Assembly (NCBI RefSeq): GCF_001481295.1
Contig: NZ_LOPS01000018.1
Span: 1 to 37,402, forward strand
Source of the DNA: Candidatus Methanomethylophilus sp. 1R26
GTDB taxonomy: Archaea > Thermoplasmatota > Thermoplasmata > Methanomassiliicoccales > Methanomethylophilaceae
Length of the DNA: 37,402 nt
Direction: 5' to 3'
Shown here: piece after piece, positions 16,643 to 28,659 of the stretch
How positions within the stretch are numbered: position 1 is the stretch's first letter
Layout: each line of letters begins with the position of its first letter
Position numbers and translations under genes: made by a program
Notes under the pieces: model-generated
What the model was told of the DNA's origin: nothing
The model's database searches: none
Seen by the model: only the letters and a program-made list of their open reading frames with translations

Positions 16643-19600
16643 TCAGTTGCTCTCGTCTTTCAGGAGCATCTTGTAACCGACGGGGATGACCTTCAGGAAC
16701 CTGCGGCAGGCCGCCGGCCAATCGGCCAGGAGGGACTTCGCCAGCGCGCTCCCGGTGTACTTGACGTGGTTCTCGAGGATCCCTCTCAGCTCGGCGCAGT
16801 CCTTCGGGACGTCCAGCGCCTCGAGCTCGACCATGTCCATGTTGCAGTGGCGGTCGAAATCGCCGTCATCGTTGAGGACATAGGCTATTCCCGCGGACAT
16901 ACCGGCGGCGAAGTTCCTGCCGCAGTGCCCGAGGACGACGACGCGCCCTCCGGTCATGTATTCGCAGCAATGGTCCCCGACGCCCTCGGCGACGGCTATC
17001 GCGCCGCTGTTGCGGACACAGAACCTCTCTCCCGCGGATCCCGCGACATAGAGCTCACCGGCGGTGGCCCCGTACATGGCGGTGTTCCCGGCCAGCACTC
17101 CTGGGTCTTCGCATCCGGACCTGAAGACGGCGATCCTGCCGCCCGACAGCCCCTTTCCGATGTAATCGTTGGCCATCCCGTCGAGCTCCAGGGTTATGCC
17201 CTCGGTCAGGAAGGCTCCGAAGCTCTGCCCGGCCGTCCCCTTGAAGAACAGCCTGACCGAGCCGTCGGACGGACGGAGGCCCAGCCTCTTGATCTCGCCC
17301 GAGAGCATCGCCCCGACCGAGCGGTCGGTGTTCCTGATAGCATAGGAGAGGGAGACCGTCCCGCCCCTGCGGATCTCGGGCATGGCATCGGACATTATCA
17401 CGCGGTCGATCTGCTCCGACAGCATGTCGGGCTGGCCGGGGCCGAGCTCCCTCTCGCCCTTCTCCATATGCAGGAGCGGGGAAAGGTCCAGGGAGGAGGC
17501 GGGGCCTTCGACGCTGCGCAGACCCAGCAGGTCCGCGCGGCCGATGATCTCGGACAGCGAGCGGAATCCCATGGCGGCGATGCGGCGCCTGACGTCCTCC
17601 GCGATGTCCGTGAGGTAGCGGGCGACGCCCTGCGGCGTCCCCTTGAACTTCTTCCTCAGCACCGGGTCCTGGGTGGCGATGCCTGCGGGGCACTTGTTGG
17701 TCTGGCACTTGCGGCACATGACGCAGCCCATGGACACGAGGACGGACGTCGCGAAGCCGTACTCCTCGGCCCCCAGCAGGGCGGCGACCACGACGTCGCG
17801 TCCGGTCCTGAGCTGCCCGTCGACCTGCAGCCTGACGCGGCCGCGGAGGCCGTTGGCCATGAGGGTCTGCTGGGCCTCGGCGAGGCCGACCTCCCAGGGC
17901 ATCCCCGCGTAGCGCATGGACGACATGGGGGCGGCGCCGGTCCCTCCGTCGCCGCCGGAGATGAGGATGATGTCGGCCCCGGCCTTGGCGACGCCGGAGG
18001 CGACGGTGCCCACTCCCGCCTCGGAGACGAGCTTGACGCTGATCTTCGCGGACGGATTCACGCACCTGAGGTCGAGGATGAGCTGCTTCAGGTCCTCGAT
18101 CGAATAGATATCGTGGTGCGGCGGAGGGGAGATCAGGGTGACGCCCGGCAGGGTGTGGCGGGTGGCCGCGATGACGGAGTCCACCTTGAACCCCATGAGC
18201 TGCCCGCCCTCTCCGGGCTTGGCGCCCTGGGCGCACTTGATCTGGATCTCCTCGGCCGATGCCAGGTACTCCGTGTCGACGCCGAAGCGCCCGGACGCAC
18301 CTGGCGGACCTTGGATGCCTTGGCGGCGGGGCGGGAGGGGTCCTCCCCTCCTTCTCCGCAGTTGCTGCGGGCCCCCAGCATGTTGGCAGCCTCGGCGGCC
18401 GTCTCGTGGGCCTCCTTGCTGATGGCGCCGAAGGACATCGCTTCCACGACGAACCTGCTGAGGATGGACCCGGCAGGCTCGACCTCGGAGATGTCTGCAG
18501 GCCTGCCGGCTGCCGGCTCGAGCAGGTCGCGGAGGTAGAACAGGCCGTCGCCCAGGTCCTCATGCTCGGCGAACCTGTCGTAGGCGCTGCCGTCGGCGTC
18601 GGAGGCCGCGGCATGGAGGAGCCTGACGGCCTCGACGGACCAGGCATGCCTCTCCCCTCCCCTGACCGGGGTGTAGACCCCGGTCTGGGGGAGGCAGTCC
18701 GGCAGCTCGGAGGCGAACGCCTCGGCGTGGCGGGCGAGGACGGTCTCGGCTATCTCCTTCAGCCCGATGCCGCCGACGCAGGACCTGGTGCCGCAGAGGT
18801 ACTTGTTGCAGAGCCCGCGGTCGAGGCCGACGGCCTCGAACAGGCAGGTCCCGCGGTACGAGCGGATGGTGCTTATGCCCATCTTGGACATGATCTTCTT
18901 GAGGCCGTTCTCGAGCGCGCGGGCGTAGCGGTACTCCGCCGTGTCCGGGTCGTAGCCGGTCCTCCCGGCCAGGGAGAGGGACTCGACCTCGCAGTATGCC
19001 AGGTACGGGTTGACGAGGTTCGCGCCGTACGCGAACAGCAGGGCGACGTGCTCGGTCTCCCTGACCTCGCCGGTCTCGACGATTATGCCGGTCTCGACCC
19101 TCCTCTTCTTCTCGAGGAGGCGCTGGTGGACGGCAGCGGTGGCCAGCAGCGACGGGACCGCCGCATGGGCGGCGTCCACGCCGCGGTCCGACAGGATGAT
19201 GTAGGAGATCCCGTCCGAGACGGCCTCCTCGGCCTGGGCGCATATCCTCTCGAGGGCCTTCTCGAGGCCGGCGGGGCCGTCCGATACCGGGAACACGATC
19301 TGGATGGTAGAAGTGGAGAATCCGCGGTAGCGGAGGTTCCTCAGCAGGTCGATCTCCCTGTCGGTGATGATCGGGTGGCGGACCTTCACGATGCGGCAGT
19401 TCTCCGGAGCCGGGACGAGCAGGTCGTGGTGGATCGACCCGATGTAGCCCGTGACCGACATGACGAGCTCCTCGCGGATGGGGTCTATCGCAGGGTTGGT
19501 GACCTGCGCGAAGGACTGCCTGAAGTAATTGAAGAAGCTCTGCGGCATCGACGAGAGCACAGGCAGGGGGATGTCGGAGCCGGCCGACGAGACCGGTTCC

Positions 19601-21017
19601 TTCATCTTCTCTATGGTCGGCAGGATGATCCTGTCGATGTCCTCCTCGGACCAGCTGAACTCCGCCATCAGGCGGCGGGCGCCGGGGACGGAGCGGTCGA
19701 CGGAGCGCCCGGAGGACACGTCCCCGAGGTCGATCCTGTTCTTCTCGAGCCAGTCGCGGTACGGATAGGCCGAGGCGAGGGCGCCCTTGATCTCCGGGTC
19801 CCTGATGATGCGGCCCTCCTCGGTGTCCACGAGGATCATCTTGCCGGGGCGGATTCTGCCCGATTCCGCGATATGCTCCGAGGGGACGTCGAGGACGCCC
19901 GCCTCCGAGGAGAGGACGAACAGGCCGCTGTCGGTCACCGCGTAGCGCACAGGGCGGAGGCCGTTCCTGTCCAGCATCCCGCCGGCGAACCTGCCGTCGT
20001 GAACAGGACGGCGGCGGGGCCGTCCCAGGGCTCCATGAGTATGGAGCAGTACTCATAATATGCCTTGAGGGAGTCCGGTATGGGGTTCTTGCTGTTCCAG
20101 GACTCCGGGATCATCGAGGTCAGCGCGTTGGGGGCGGACATGCCGCTGAGCGTGAAGAACTCGAAGACGTTGTCCAGGGAAGCGCTATCGCTCATGCCCG
20201 GCTGGACTATCGGGGAGAAATCGGAGACGTCCGGGAAGGCGGGGCTCGAAAGGAGCCCCTCCCTGGCGCCCATCCACGCGCGGTTGCCGCGGATGGTGTT
20301 GATCTCACCGTTGTGGCACAGCATGCGGAACGGCTGGGCCAGCTTCCACATGGGCGAGGTGTTGGTGCTGAACCTGGAATGCACCATAGCGATGGAGCTG
20401 GCGAAGGCCGGGTCGCTCAGGTCCGGGAAATAGGCGCGGACCTGCCCGGGGGTCAGCATCCCCTTGTAGACGATCGTGCGGGTGGAGAGGCTGCAGACGT
20501 AGAAGTCCGGCACGGCCGAATTGAGCGCCTCCGCCCTCTTCCTGGCGCGGAAGAGCTTCCTCTCCAGCTCGACGCCTCCGCATCCGCCGACGACGAACGC
20601 CTGCCTCATGAGGGGCTCGGATGCAAGTGCCAGAGGGCCGGGGACGGAGTGGTCCGCAGGGACCTCCCTGTCCGCGAATATGCTCAGGCCGTTCTCGGCG
20701 CATGCAGTGCGGAAGCGGCCCCATGCCGCCTCCGCGGCCTTGGGGTCCCTCGGCAGGAATATAATGCCCGTCCCGTAGGAACCGGGGGCGGGCAGGGGCA
20801 TCCCGAGCTTCTGGTAGAAAGCATGGGGGATCTGGACGGTGATGCCCGCTCCGTCGCCGGTCAGGCCGTCCGCGTTCTCCGCTCCGCGGTGCGCCAGGCG
20901 CTCCAGCACGCGGAGGCCCGCCTCCACTATGCTGTGGTCTGCGGCGCCCGCCACCGAGACGACCATCCCGACCCCGCAGGAGTCCTTCCCCTCGGGATCT
21001 GCGAGACCTGCGGCCAT
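16643..21017 (-). CDS. gltB: Glutamate synthase large subunit (two frame breaks)
   Basis: About 1,458 aa after joining three frames at roughly 20001 and 18291 (a CCC run). The N-terminal class II glutaminase domain exposes its nucleophile in KDSCGVGM (Cys14 of the precursor), so a short propeptide is presumably removed. The FMN-binding synthase domain has GEGGED and the loop GGDGGTGAAPMSS. The 3Fe-4S cluster ligands are in CVMCRKCQTNKCPAG. A GXGXG beta-helix domain closes the protein. It transfers glutamine amide nitrogen to 2-oxoglutarate, yielding two glutamates. The all-in-one bacterial layout contrasts with the split subunits of many archaea. No gltD-like small subunit is in the window. 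ATG 21017 lies 10 bp after glnN, so the two form a GS-GOGAT operon. Confidence 0.95.
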
Positions 21018-21027
21018 CACGGGAGCC

Positions 21028-23211
<2,184 letters not shown>

Positions 23212-23612
23212 GATGCGCGGATTACAGATGTTGTTTATAAGGATTGTTCATGAAACCAGTTAGACATTTGTACGCAACAAACGCTTTTCGATAGATGTTT
23301 GAGTATGATTAGGTCTGAGGCGCCAAAATAAAAGGTTGATTTTCGGAATATGAAGATTCGTTAAACATGGTTTCAGCATATTAACGCGTCTTAACATAAG
23401 GGCTTACCGGGGGACCGCGGAGGGCGGCCCGGACGGGCAGATCCGGGCATGTCCCTCACGCAACGGACGGGGGGCCCCCCATGACCCGTGGGAGTCAAAC
23501 CGCCCCCCGTGCGTCCCCCTGCCGACAGCAGGTTTACGACAGTACAATCTGGCTTTACATTGTTTTTAATAACAAAAAGTACAATCGGCATCCAAAGGGA
23601 GGACGACAGCAA
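23212..23612. promoter_or_regulatory. 400-bp divergent intergenic region of glnN and the SPFH cluster
   Basis: The glnN side is AT-rich. Its TATA box is CTTATAAAC on the minus strand at 23233-23241. A GAAT-N6-ATTC dyad at 23346-23359 recalls the shape of the nitrogen repressor (NrpR) operator but does not match its GGAA-N8-TTCC consensus. The middle (about 23400-23525) is very GC-rich, with the self-complementary GGGGGGCCCCCC near 23467-23478. The cluster side has TTTTAATAAC at about 23564-23573 as TATA candidate, between two copies of AGTACAATC (23541-23549 and 23578-23586). GGGAGG at 23597-23602 is the ribosome site for ATG 23613. Confidence 0.5.
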
Positions 23613-24548
23613 ATGGGCTTCAAACTCTTCAAGAGCGGAGATGACCTCTTCGACGAAGCGCAGGAACTCATCAAGATGAACGATCTGGATGGGGCCAGGA
23701 AGAAGTTCGAGAGCGCAGTGTCCAAGAACACCGGCAGCCGCGACCTCGCCATCCTGTACATCGCCATCATCGATCTGATCAGGAACCGCAACCAAAAGAA
23801 CGCCTACCAGCAGGTCATCAGCAAGATCGACGCCGCCGGAGGGAACCTGAAGTTCGGCATCACGGACGTGGACACGGCCAAGCTCAGGAAGGAGTGCGAG
23901 ACGTACATCCACGAGATCGAGGCCCAGCAGGAGATCCCCGATTCGGAGTGGATGCGCAAAGGCCAGCAGATGATCGCGGTGGCCGGCGAGTTCGCATCCG
24001 AGTTCGGTGACCAGAGCCTCACCATCGACGAGCTGACCAACGGCAACTCGAAATCCACCGGGACCAGGGAGGCGCTCATCCTCCAGGCCATCGCCTACGA
24101 GACCATGGGGAGGGGCGCCGTCGAGGGCGACCCGAAGCAGGCGGCCGAGTACATGCAGATGGCCTACACCTTCCGCAAGCAGCTCGGCGACTCCGGGCAG
24201 GAGGACATGGACGCGATGAAGGCGTTCAGCACCTCCGGGAGGTGCTGGATCTGCGGCAGGCCGGCCAACGGCCTGGGCATCCACTTCGTGTCCCAGAACG
24301 CCACTGTGTCCCAGATGTTCGTCAAAGGCGAGAAGAGCGGGGAGGTCCTGCCCTTCGCGGAGGGCCAGAACGGCGGGGCGCCCACGCAGATCTACATCTG
24401 CATGCCCTGCTTCACCGCCATCTCCAACCGGGCCAACCAGATCTCCATCGGCTACTATAACCAGGCCATGCAGAACCTCCGGGAGACCGAGGCAAGGCTC
24501 CAGAGGCAGATCGACGCCCTCTCCGTATCCGTGAGGATGAGCAGATGA
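23613..24548 (+). CDS. SPFH cluster protein A: TPR-like helical protein with a zinc-finger-like C-terminal part
   Basis: 311 aa, intact; ATG 23613 chosen because AAAGGGAGG precedes it. Residues 1-70 (LFDEAQELIKMNDLDGARKK and following) have the helix-turn-helix spacing of tetratricopeptide-like repeats. The middle is helical. Around residues 210-270 a CWICGRP motif is followed some 55 residues later by CMPC, enough for one treble-clef or zinc-ribbon site. A helical, Gln/Arg-rich tail ends the protein. No membrane helix. I know no named family for it. First gene of a six-gene cluster; its TGA overlaps the next ATG (ATGA), so proteins A and B are probably made in fixed ratio and may form a complex. 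Confidence 0.75.
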   Translation: MGFKLFKSGDDLFDEAQELIKMNDLDGARKKFESAVSKNTGSRDLAILYIAIIDLIRNRNQKNAYQQVISKIDAAGGNLKFGITDVDTAKLRKECETYIHEIEAQQEIPDSEWMRKGQQMIAVAGEFASEFGDQSLTIDELTNGNSKSTGTREALILQAIAYETMGRGAVEGDPKQAAEYMQMAYTFRKQLGDSGQEDMDAMKAFSTSGRCWICGRPANGLGIHFVSQNATVSQMFVKGEKSGEVLPFAEGQNGGAPTQIYICMPCFTAISNRANQISIGYYNQAMQNLRETEARLQRQIDALSVSVRMSR

Positions 24549-26091
24549 GCGGGGACGATATGGTCGCGCTGCGCTGCAAGTACTGCGGCGCCCCCCCTGT
24601 CCGCCGACGATGTGAAAGGGGACGGGGACTACGTCACCTGCCCGAGCTGCGGCACGACCCAGCAGAGGCTCGACGCGAAGGCCTACCTCGACCAGATGAT
24701 GGCCCAGGTCCGCTCCTGGATCGGCAAGGCCGTCCCGGGCGGCATGGCGGTGGCCGGCGCGCAGAACGTCGACCCCGTGGCCAGGTACAACATCTGGACC
24801 CAGAGCGTGAAGCCGAAGATCGACATCGAGTACGGGGAGTACAGGTTCTCGCTGACCTCCTTCCTCTCCAACCCGATGCTGGTCATGCCCTTCACCGTGA
24901 CGACGAACGTCACCCCCAAGCACAGCACCGAGAGGCTGTTCCAGTTCGCGGAGCAGATCAACGGGGTCTCCCCGCTGGCCGTGGACGAGGAATCCCAGGA
25001 GTACATCAGGACCGCCAAGGGGCTCACCGACGCCTACGCCATGCTGGCCAACAACTCCAAGCTGTTCCGCGAGGACAAGCCCGGCAGGTACCTGCTGATG
25101 GTGAACAACTTCAACACCGCAGCCGAGGACTTCCGCGCCTCCAAAGGCTACGAGCCCGCGGCGGACAGGTTCGAGGGGCTGTCCCTGGCGTGCCAGGCTG
25201 CGAGAGGATGCTCGACGGCGACATCACGAGCGCCATGGGCAGCTTCACGGCCGCCCTGGCCAAGCTGAACAAGGCCAAGAAGGACTGCATCACCAACATG
25301 AAGGTCGCCATCATGGGACAGGCCGTCGCCACCGAGATCTCGGAGGTCGAGGCGCTGAACGAGACCGCCAACGCCGTCAACGCGCTGGGCGGGGACCCGC
25401 TGAAGAGCCTGTCCCAGGTCAGGAGGCTGTTCACCGCCGAGTACCCGAACGTGGGCAGGTGGGGGAGCGTCCTGAAGGACAAGAACAGCTGACCGAGGTC
25501 TTCGCCAACATGAAGGCCGCCCTGGCGTCCGCCACCGGCGGGCAGGGGATCGACATCGCGGCAGGGCCCGGGAACGTCCTGGTGCCCTTCTGGCAGGTGT
25601 CGCTCGACTACAGCTTCCAGACCGGTTCCCTGTGGAAGAAGAGGGCCGTCGAGGTGAAGGAGGTGCTCCTGGTGAGCGCCGACTTCGTCATCGACTCCGG
25701 CTGCCTGGAGCGCCCGGCGGAGGCCGTCACCGACGTCTTCGCCGGCGCCTCCAAGTCCGGGTTCCTGGACAGGCTGTCTGGGAAGGAAGGGTCCATCAGC
25801 AACAGCGCCGGGATCATCGACGTCGTGAAGAGCGCGGCCCCCAACTCCATAGGGACCAGGAAGGTCGTCGTGCCCCTGAGCACCAGGAGGGAGGCCGAGC
25901 TGATCGCCGAGAACTACGTGGCGAACGTCCAGAACCCCCAGCTGAAGCTGAGCAACCCCGAGGTCGTGAGGCTCATCTACGTGCCGTTCACGCTCAACGG
26001 GGAATCCTTCGAGTCCCCCGGCAACCTCAGGCTGAGGCCTGCCCGGGTCTCGAGGATGAAAGCATCCGAACTGATAATACTCAACGACTGA
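24545..26091 (+). CDS. SPFH cluster protein B: large zinc-ribbon protein (three frame breaks)
   Basis: About 515 aa after correcting one-base errors in the C7 run at 24591-24597, near 25198 and near 25489. The N terminus carries a zinc ribbon: CKYCGAP and, 20 or so residues on, CPSCGTTQ. A long alpha/beta region follows, then a central helical part (AKLNKAKKDCITNMK), and a C-terminal beta-rich domain with VLVPFWQVSLDYSFQTG and RLIYVPFTLNGESF. No membrane helix is evident. No family recognised; the C-terminal part looks like a single folded domain of about 190 residues. Coupled to protein A by the ATGA overlap; a 42-bp gap leads to protein C. Confidence 0.72.
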
Positions 26092-26133
26092 AACCGAAGA
26101 ACGAAGAAAGACAGCAGAGAAGAAGGGATAGAA

Positions 26134-26510
26134 ATGACAGAGAACAAAGGGAACGCATACAGGATGAAGCAGGTCTGGACGATGTTCCTCGTCCTCCTCG
26201 CCGCCGCGGTCGGCATCATCCTCTACTGGGGAGCGGACACGTCCGCATCGGTGGCCGCCGGCGCGGTCATCCTCATCATAGGCATCGCCGTGGCAGGGGT
26301 CGGGGCCACCCACTCCTCCGCTCCCGACAAGTTCGGGCCCGGCGAGATGCTGTCCAGGGTCGCGGCGGGGCTCGTCATAATCCTCATCGGCATCGTCCTC
26401 GTGATCAGCGAGTACTGCGACCTCTGGGTCGCCGCGGTCGTGTTCATCGTCGGCATCGCCTGATCGGGCTCCTCGCGGCGACGAACAACAGCAAGCACAG
26501 CAAATACTGA
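26134..26510 (+). CDS. SPFH cluster protein C: small membrane protein (one frame break)
   Basis: About 125 aa. Four hydrophobic helices arranged as two pairs: MFLVLLAAAVGIILYW, AAGAVILIIGIAVAGVGA, AGLVIILIGIVLVIS and AAVVFIVGIALIGLLAA. The last is completed only if one C is restored at about 26460 (GCCTG to GCCCTG), after which the protein ends NNSKHSKY. The two-pair layout resembles an internal duplication. There is no recognisable transport motif, so a membrane anchor or scaffold for the cluster is the simplest reading. A purine-rich stretch AGAAGGGATAG precedes the ATG. Confidence 0.72.
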
Positions 26511-26530
26511 ACAGAAAGGAGGCAGATTCA

Positions 26531-27082
26531 ATGGAAATGAACGGGAAGGACCTCGAGAACAACACCGAGAAGCACATATCCGAGAACAGGACCCTCCCCT
26601 CCCGCATAGCGGCCTACATACCCTTCTACAAAGGGTACAAGCAGAAGCAGCTCCGCCGCGAGGAGGACAGGGCCATCAGGGACATCGTGGCCAAGGAGCT
26701 GAACGCGGTCAAGAACGACCTCGCCAACTCCGCGGCGGCCACCGTCGGGGACCTCGACGCCATGAGGATGTCGGAGAGGCTCAGGGCCAAGGTGGACCGC
26801 TACACCTCCCAGGTCAAGAAGACCGCCGTGGGCTACACCGGGTTCCACGAGGCCGTCAAGATCAGGGAGACCGAGCTCGACAGGGTCGTGACCTTCGACG
26901 CCCAGCTCATCGACGGGGTCGAGGCGCTCAAGAAGGAGACCGCGGACCTCACGAGGTTCGCCGACTCGGGAGAGGACATCAAGACCCCCATGAGGATGAT
27001 CGAGAGGGACGTGGACGCTCTCATAGAGGCTTTCAACCAGAGGGACGCGGTCATGAAGGGCATCGCGTCCGAGCAGGAGTGA
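26531..27082 (+). CDS. SPFH cluster protein D: coiled-coil protein
   Basis: 183 aa, intact, no membrane helix. After an N-terminal stretch with an IPFYKGYKQKQLRREEDRA segment, nearly the whole protein has heptad-like helical sequence rich in Lys, Glu, Asp and Arg, with predicted breaks near GYTG and SGED. Composition and length recall PspA/Vipp1-type or other helical-hairpin proteins that sit beside SPFH genes in bacterial ydjFGHI clusters. I see no clear PspA signature, so homology is not claimed. AAAGGAGG at 26515-26522 is a strong ribosome site; the SPFH gene starts five bases after its stop. Confidence 0.72.
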   Translation: MEMNGKDLENNTEKHISENRTLPSRIAAYIPFYKGYKQKQLRREEDRAIRDIVAKELNAVKNDLANSAAATVGDLDAMRMSERLRAKVDRYTSQVKKTAVGYTGFHEAVKIRETELDRVVTFDAQLIDGVEALKKETADLTRFADSGEDIKTPMRMIERDVDALIEAFNQRDAVMKGIASEQE

Positions 27083-27087
27083 TCTGA

Positions 27088-28238
27088 ATGGCATTCGGCA
27101 GCAAGAAGAACGAAGAGAAGAAGACCAACGTCGTGTACTGGGCCGACCAGGGCCCCGACGACATCATCTACGTCTCCCCGCACGACGACCTGAGGTTCTA
27201 CACCTCGGTCACCGTCCCGGAGCACGCCGTCGCCCTGTTCATCAGGGACGGGCAGCTCCAGGGGGTACTGGAGCCCGGAAGGCACCTGATCTCGTCGAAC
27301 AACATCCCCTGGCTCACCAAGCTGTACAACGCGGCCCTTGGCTTCAAGGAGACCCCGTTCAAGGTCCAGGTCGTGTTCATCAGCCTCAAGATCTTCAACG
27401 GCAAATGGGGCATCCGCTCCATGATCAAGGCGGCCAAGGAGTACGAGGTCCCGATCACCCTGATGGCTAACGGCGACTACCAGTTCCGCATCTCGGACGT
27501 CAGCGTGTTCTACACCCAGGTCCTGGGAGGCATGAAGAGCTACACCACCGGCGATGTGAACCAGTTCATGAGGGGGTTCATCTCCGAGCAGATAATCCAG
27601 CAGCTCAACCAGCAGTACTACATGGACGTCATGGCCAACCTGGAGAAGGCGTCCACCGGCACCAAGATCCTCATCGACCCCTACTTCCAGCAGAGGGGGA
27701 TCGAGCTCGTCGCCCTCAAGATCAACGAGGTCTCGACCACCGAGGAGGAGAAGAACAAGGTCTTCGAGTACCTGCAGTTCAGCTCCCAGAACGGAGAGGC
27801 CTTCAAGCGCTACGAGGTCATGGACAGGATGGCGGACGCCATCGGCGACTCCCAGGGAGGGGCCGCCATGGGCGCCGGCATGATGCTGTTCCCGCAGATG
27901 TACCAGCAGCTCAACCAGCAGCCGGTCCAGGGAGTGAACGCGCAGCAGCAGGCCCCCCAGGCCCAGCAGGTCATGTGCCCGTACTGCGGGTCCCTGAACA
28001 CCTATCCGTACAAGTTCTGCAACAACTGCGGCAAGCCCTCGCCCATGCAGCAGCAGGCGATGGGCCAGCAGGCCCAGCAGCCGGCGGCCCCCGCTCCGGC
28101 GCAGCCCGCCGCGGCGCCTGCCCCTGCGGCCGCAGGAGCGCCCAAGGCGTTCAAGATCTGCCCGTACTGCGGCGAGAGCTCGAGGGCCTCAAGAAGACCC
28201 CCAAGTTCTGCCCGTACTGCTCCGAGCAGCTCTACTGA
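27088..28238 (+). CDS. SPFH/band-7 domain protein with C-terminal zinc ribbons (one frame break)
   Basis: About 383 aa. Residues 30-250 match the SPFH (stomatin/prohibitin/flotillin) branch typified by Bacillus YdjI. Visible elements are VPEHAVALFIRDGQL, LEPGRHLISSNNIPW, a central YQFRISDVSVFY and the KINEVSTTEEE turn before a helical part. There is no N-terminal membrane helix; contact with membranes would be peripheral. A Gln/Ala/Pro linker separates two zinc ribbons: CPYCG/CNNCG and CPYCG/CPYCS. The last needs one base restored near 28178, giving LEGLKKTPKFCPYCSEQLY and a stop at 28238. SPFH proteins oligomerise into rings or cages on membranes and organise partners, here probably the products of the other cluster genes. 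Confidence 0.88.
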
Positions 28239-28248
28239 AAACCTTTCC

Positions 28249-28273
28249 GGGGCGGGATACTCCCCGCCCCTTT
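28249..28273 (+). terminator. Terminator after the SPFH gene
   Basis: GGGGCGGG, six-base loop, CCCGCCCC followed by TTTG. An 8-bp stem with a short T tract 10 bp after the SPFH stop. It probably ends most transcripts of the cluster before the small zinc-ribbon gene. Confidence 0.6.
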
Positions 28274-28297
28274 GTTCATCTTCCGGAGTGGGTCTCA

Positions 28298-28618
28298 TTG
28301 TGCAACGGCGACGACGGATGGTCCGGGATGGGGATGTGGCTCTTCCCCCCGCTGTTCTACAGGTACGGCGGCGGTGCGCCGCAGAACGGGAAGGAGGAGG
28401 CGGAGACCAAGGTCATGTGCCCGGTGTGCGGCGCGCTGAACTCCTATCCCTACCGCTACTGCTCCGAGTGCGGGAGCCCCTCCCCCATGGAGAAATACGC
28501 CTCCTCCGCGCGTGCGGAGAAGCGCAGGTTCTCGTTCTGCCCGTTCTGCGGCGGGGACATCCGCGGCCTCTCCAAGCCCCCGCGCTACTGCCCCTACTGC
28601 GACGAGCGGTTCTTCTGA
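28298..28618 (+). CDS. Stand-alone double zinc-ribbon protein, paralogue of the SPFH tail
   Basis: 106 aa from TTG 28298, or 96 aa from ATG 28328; GGAG at 28284-28287 favours the former weakly. CPVCGALNSYPYRYCSECG and CPFCGGDIRGLSKPPRYCPY match the two zinc ribbons at the end of the preceding SPFH protein almost segment for segment, including the SPM and PKFCPYC/PRYCPYC parts. No SPFH domain is present. The gene is therefore a partial duplication of the SPFH gene's 3' end. It might compete with or cap the SPFH ribbons. The hydrophobic stretch MGMWLFPPLFYRY is too short for a sure membrane helix. Confidence 0.8.
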   Translation: MCNGDDGWSGMGMWLFPPLFYRYGGGAPQNGKEEAETKVMCPVCGALNSYPYRYCSECGSPSPMEKYASSARAEKRRFSFCPFCGGDIRGLSKPPRYCPYCDERFF

Positions 28619-28659
28619 CCGGGGCAAGGTTCAATACGGGCACGCCCCATGGGGAACCC

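Noticed and set aside
16766-18538. 590-aa plus-strand open frame opposite gltB
   Set aside because: Antisense shadow; the minus strand carries the conserved glutamate synthase domains.
23346-23359. NrpR-type nitrogen operator upstream of glnN
   Set aside because: GAAT-N6-ATTC has the wrong half-sites and spacing, and sits over 100 bp from the glnN TATA box.
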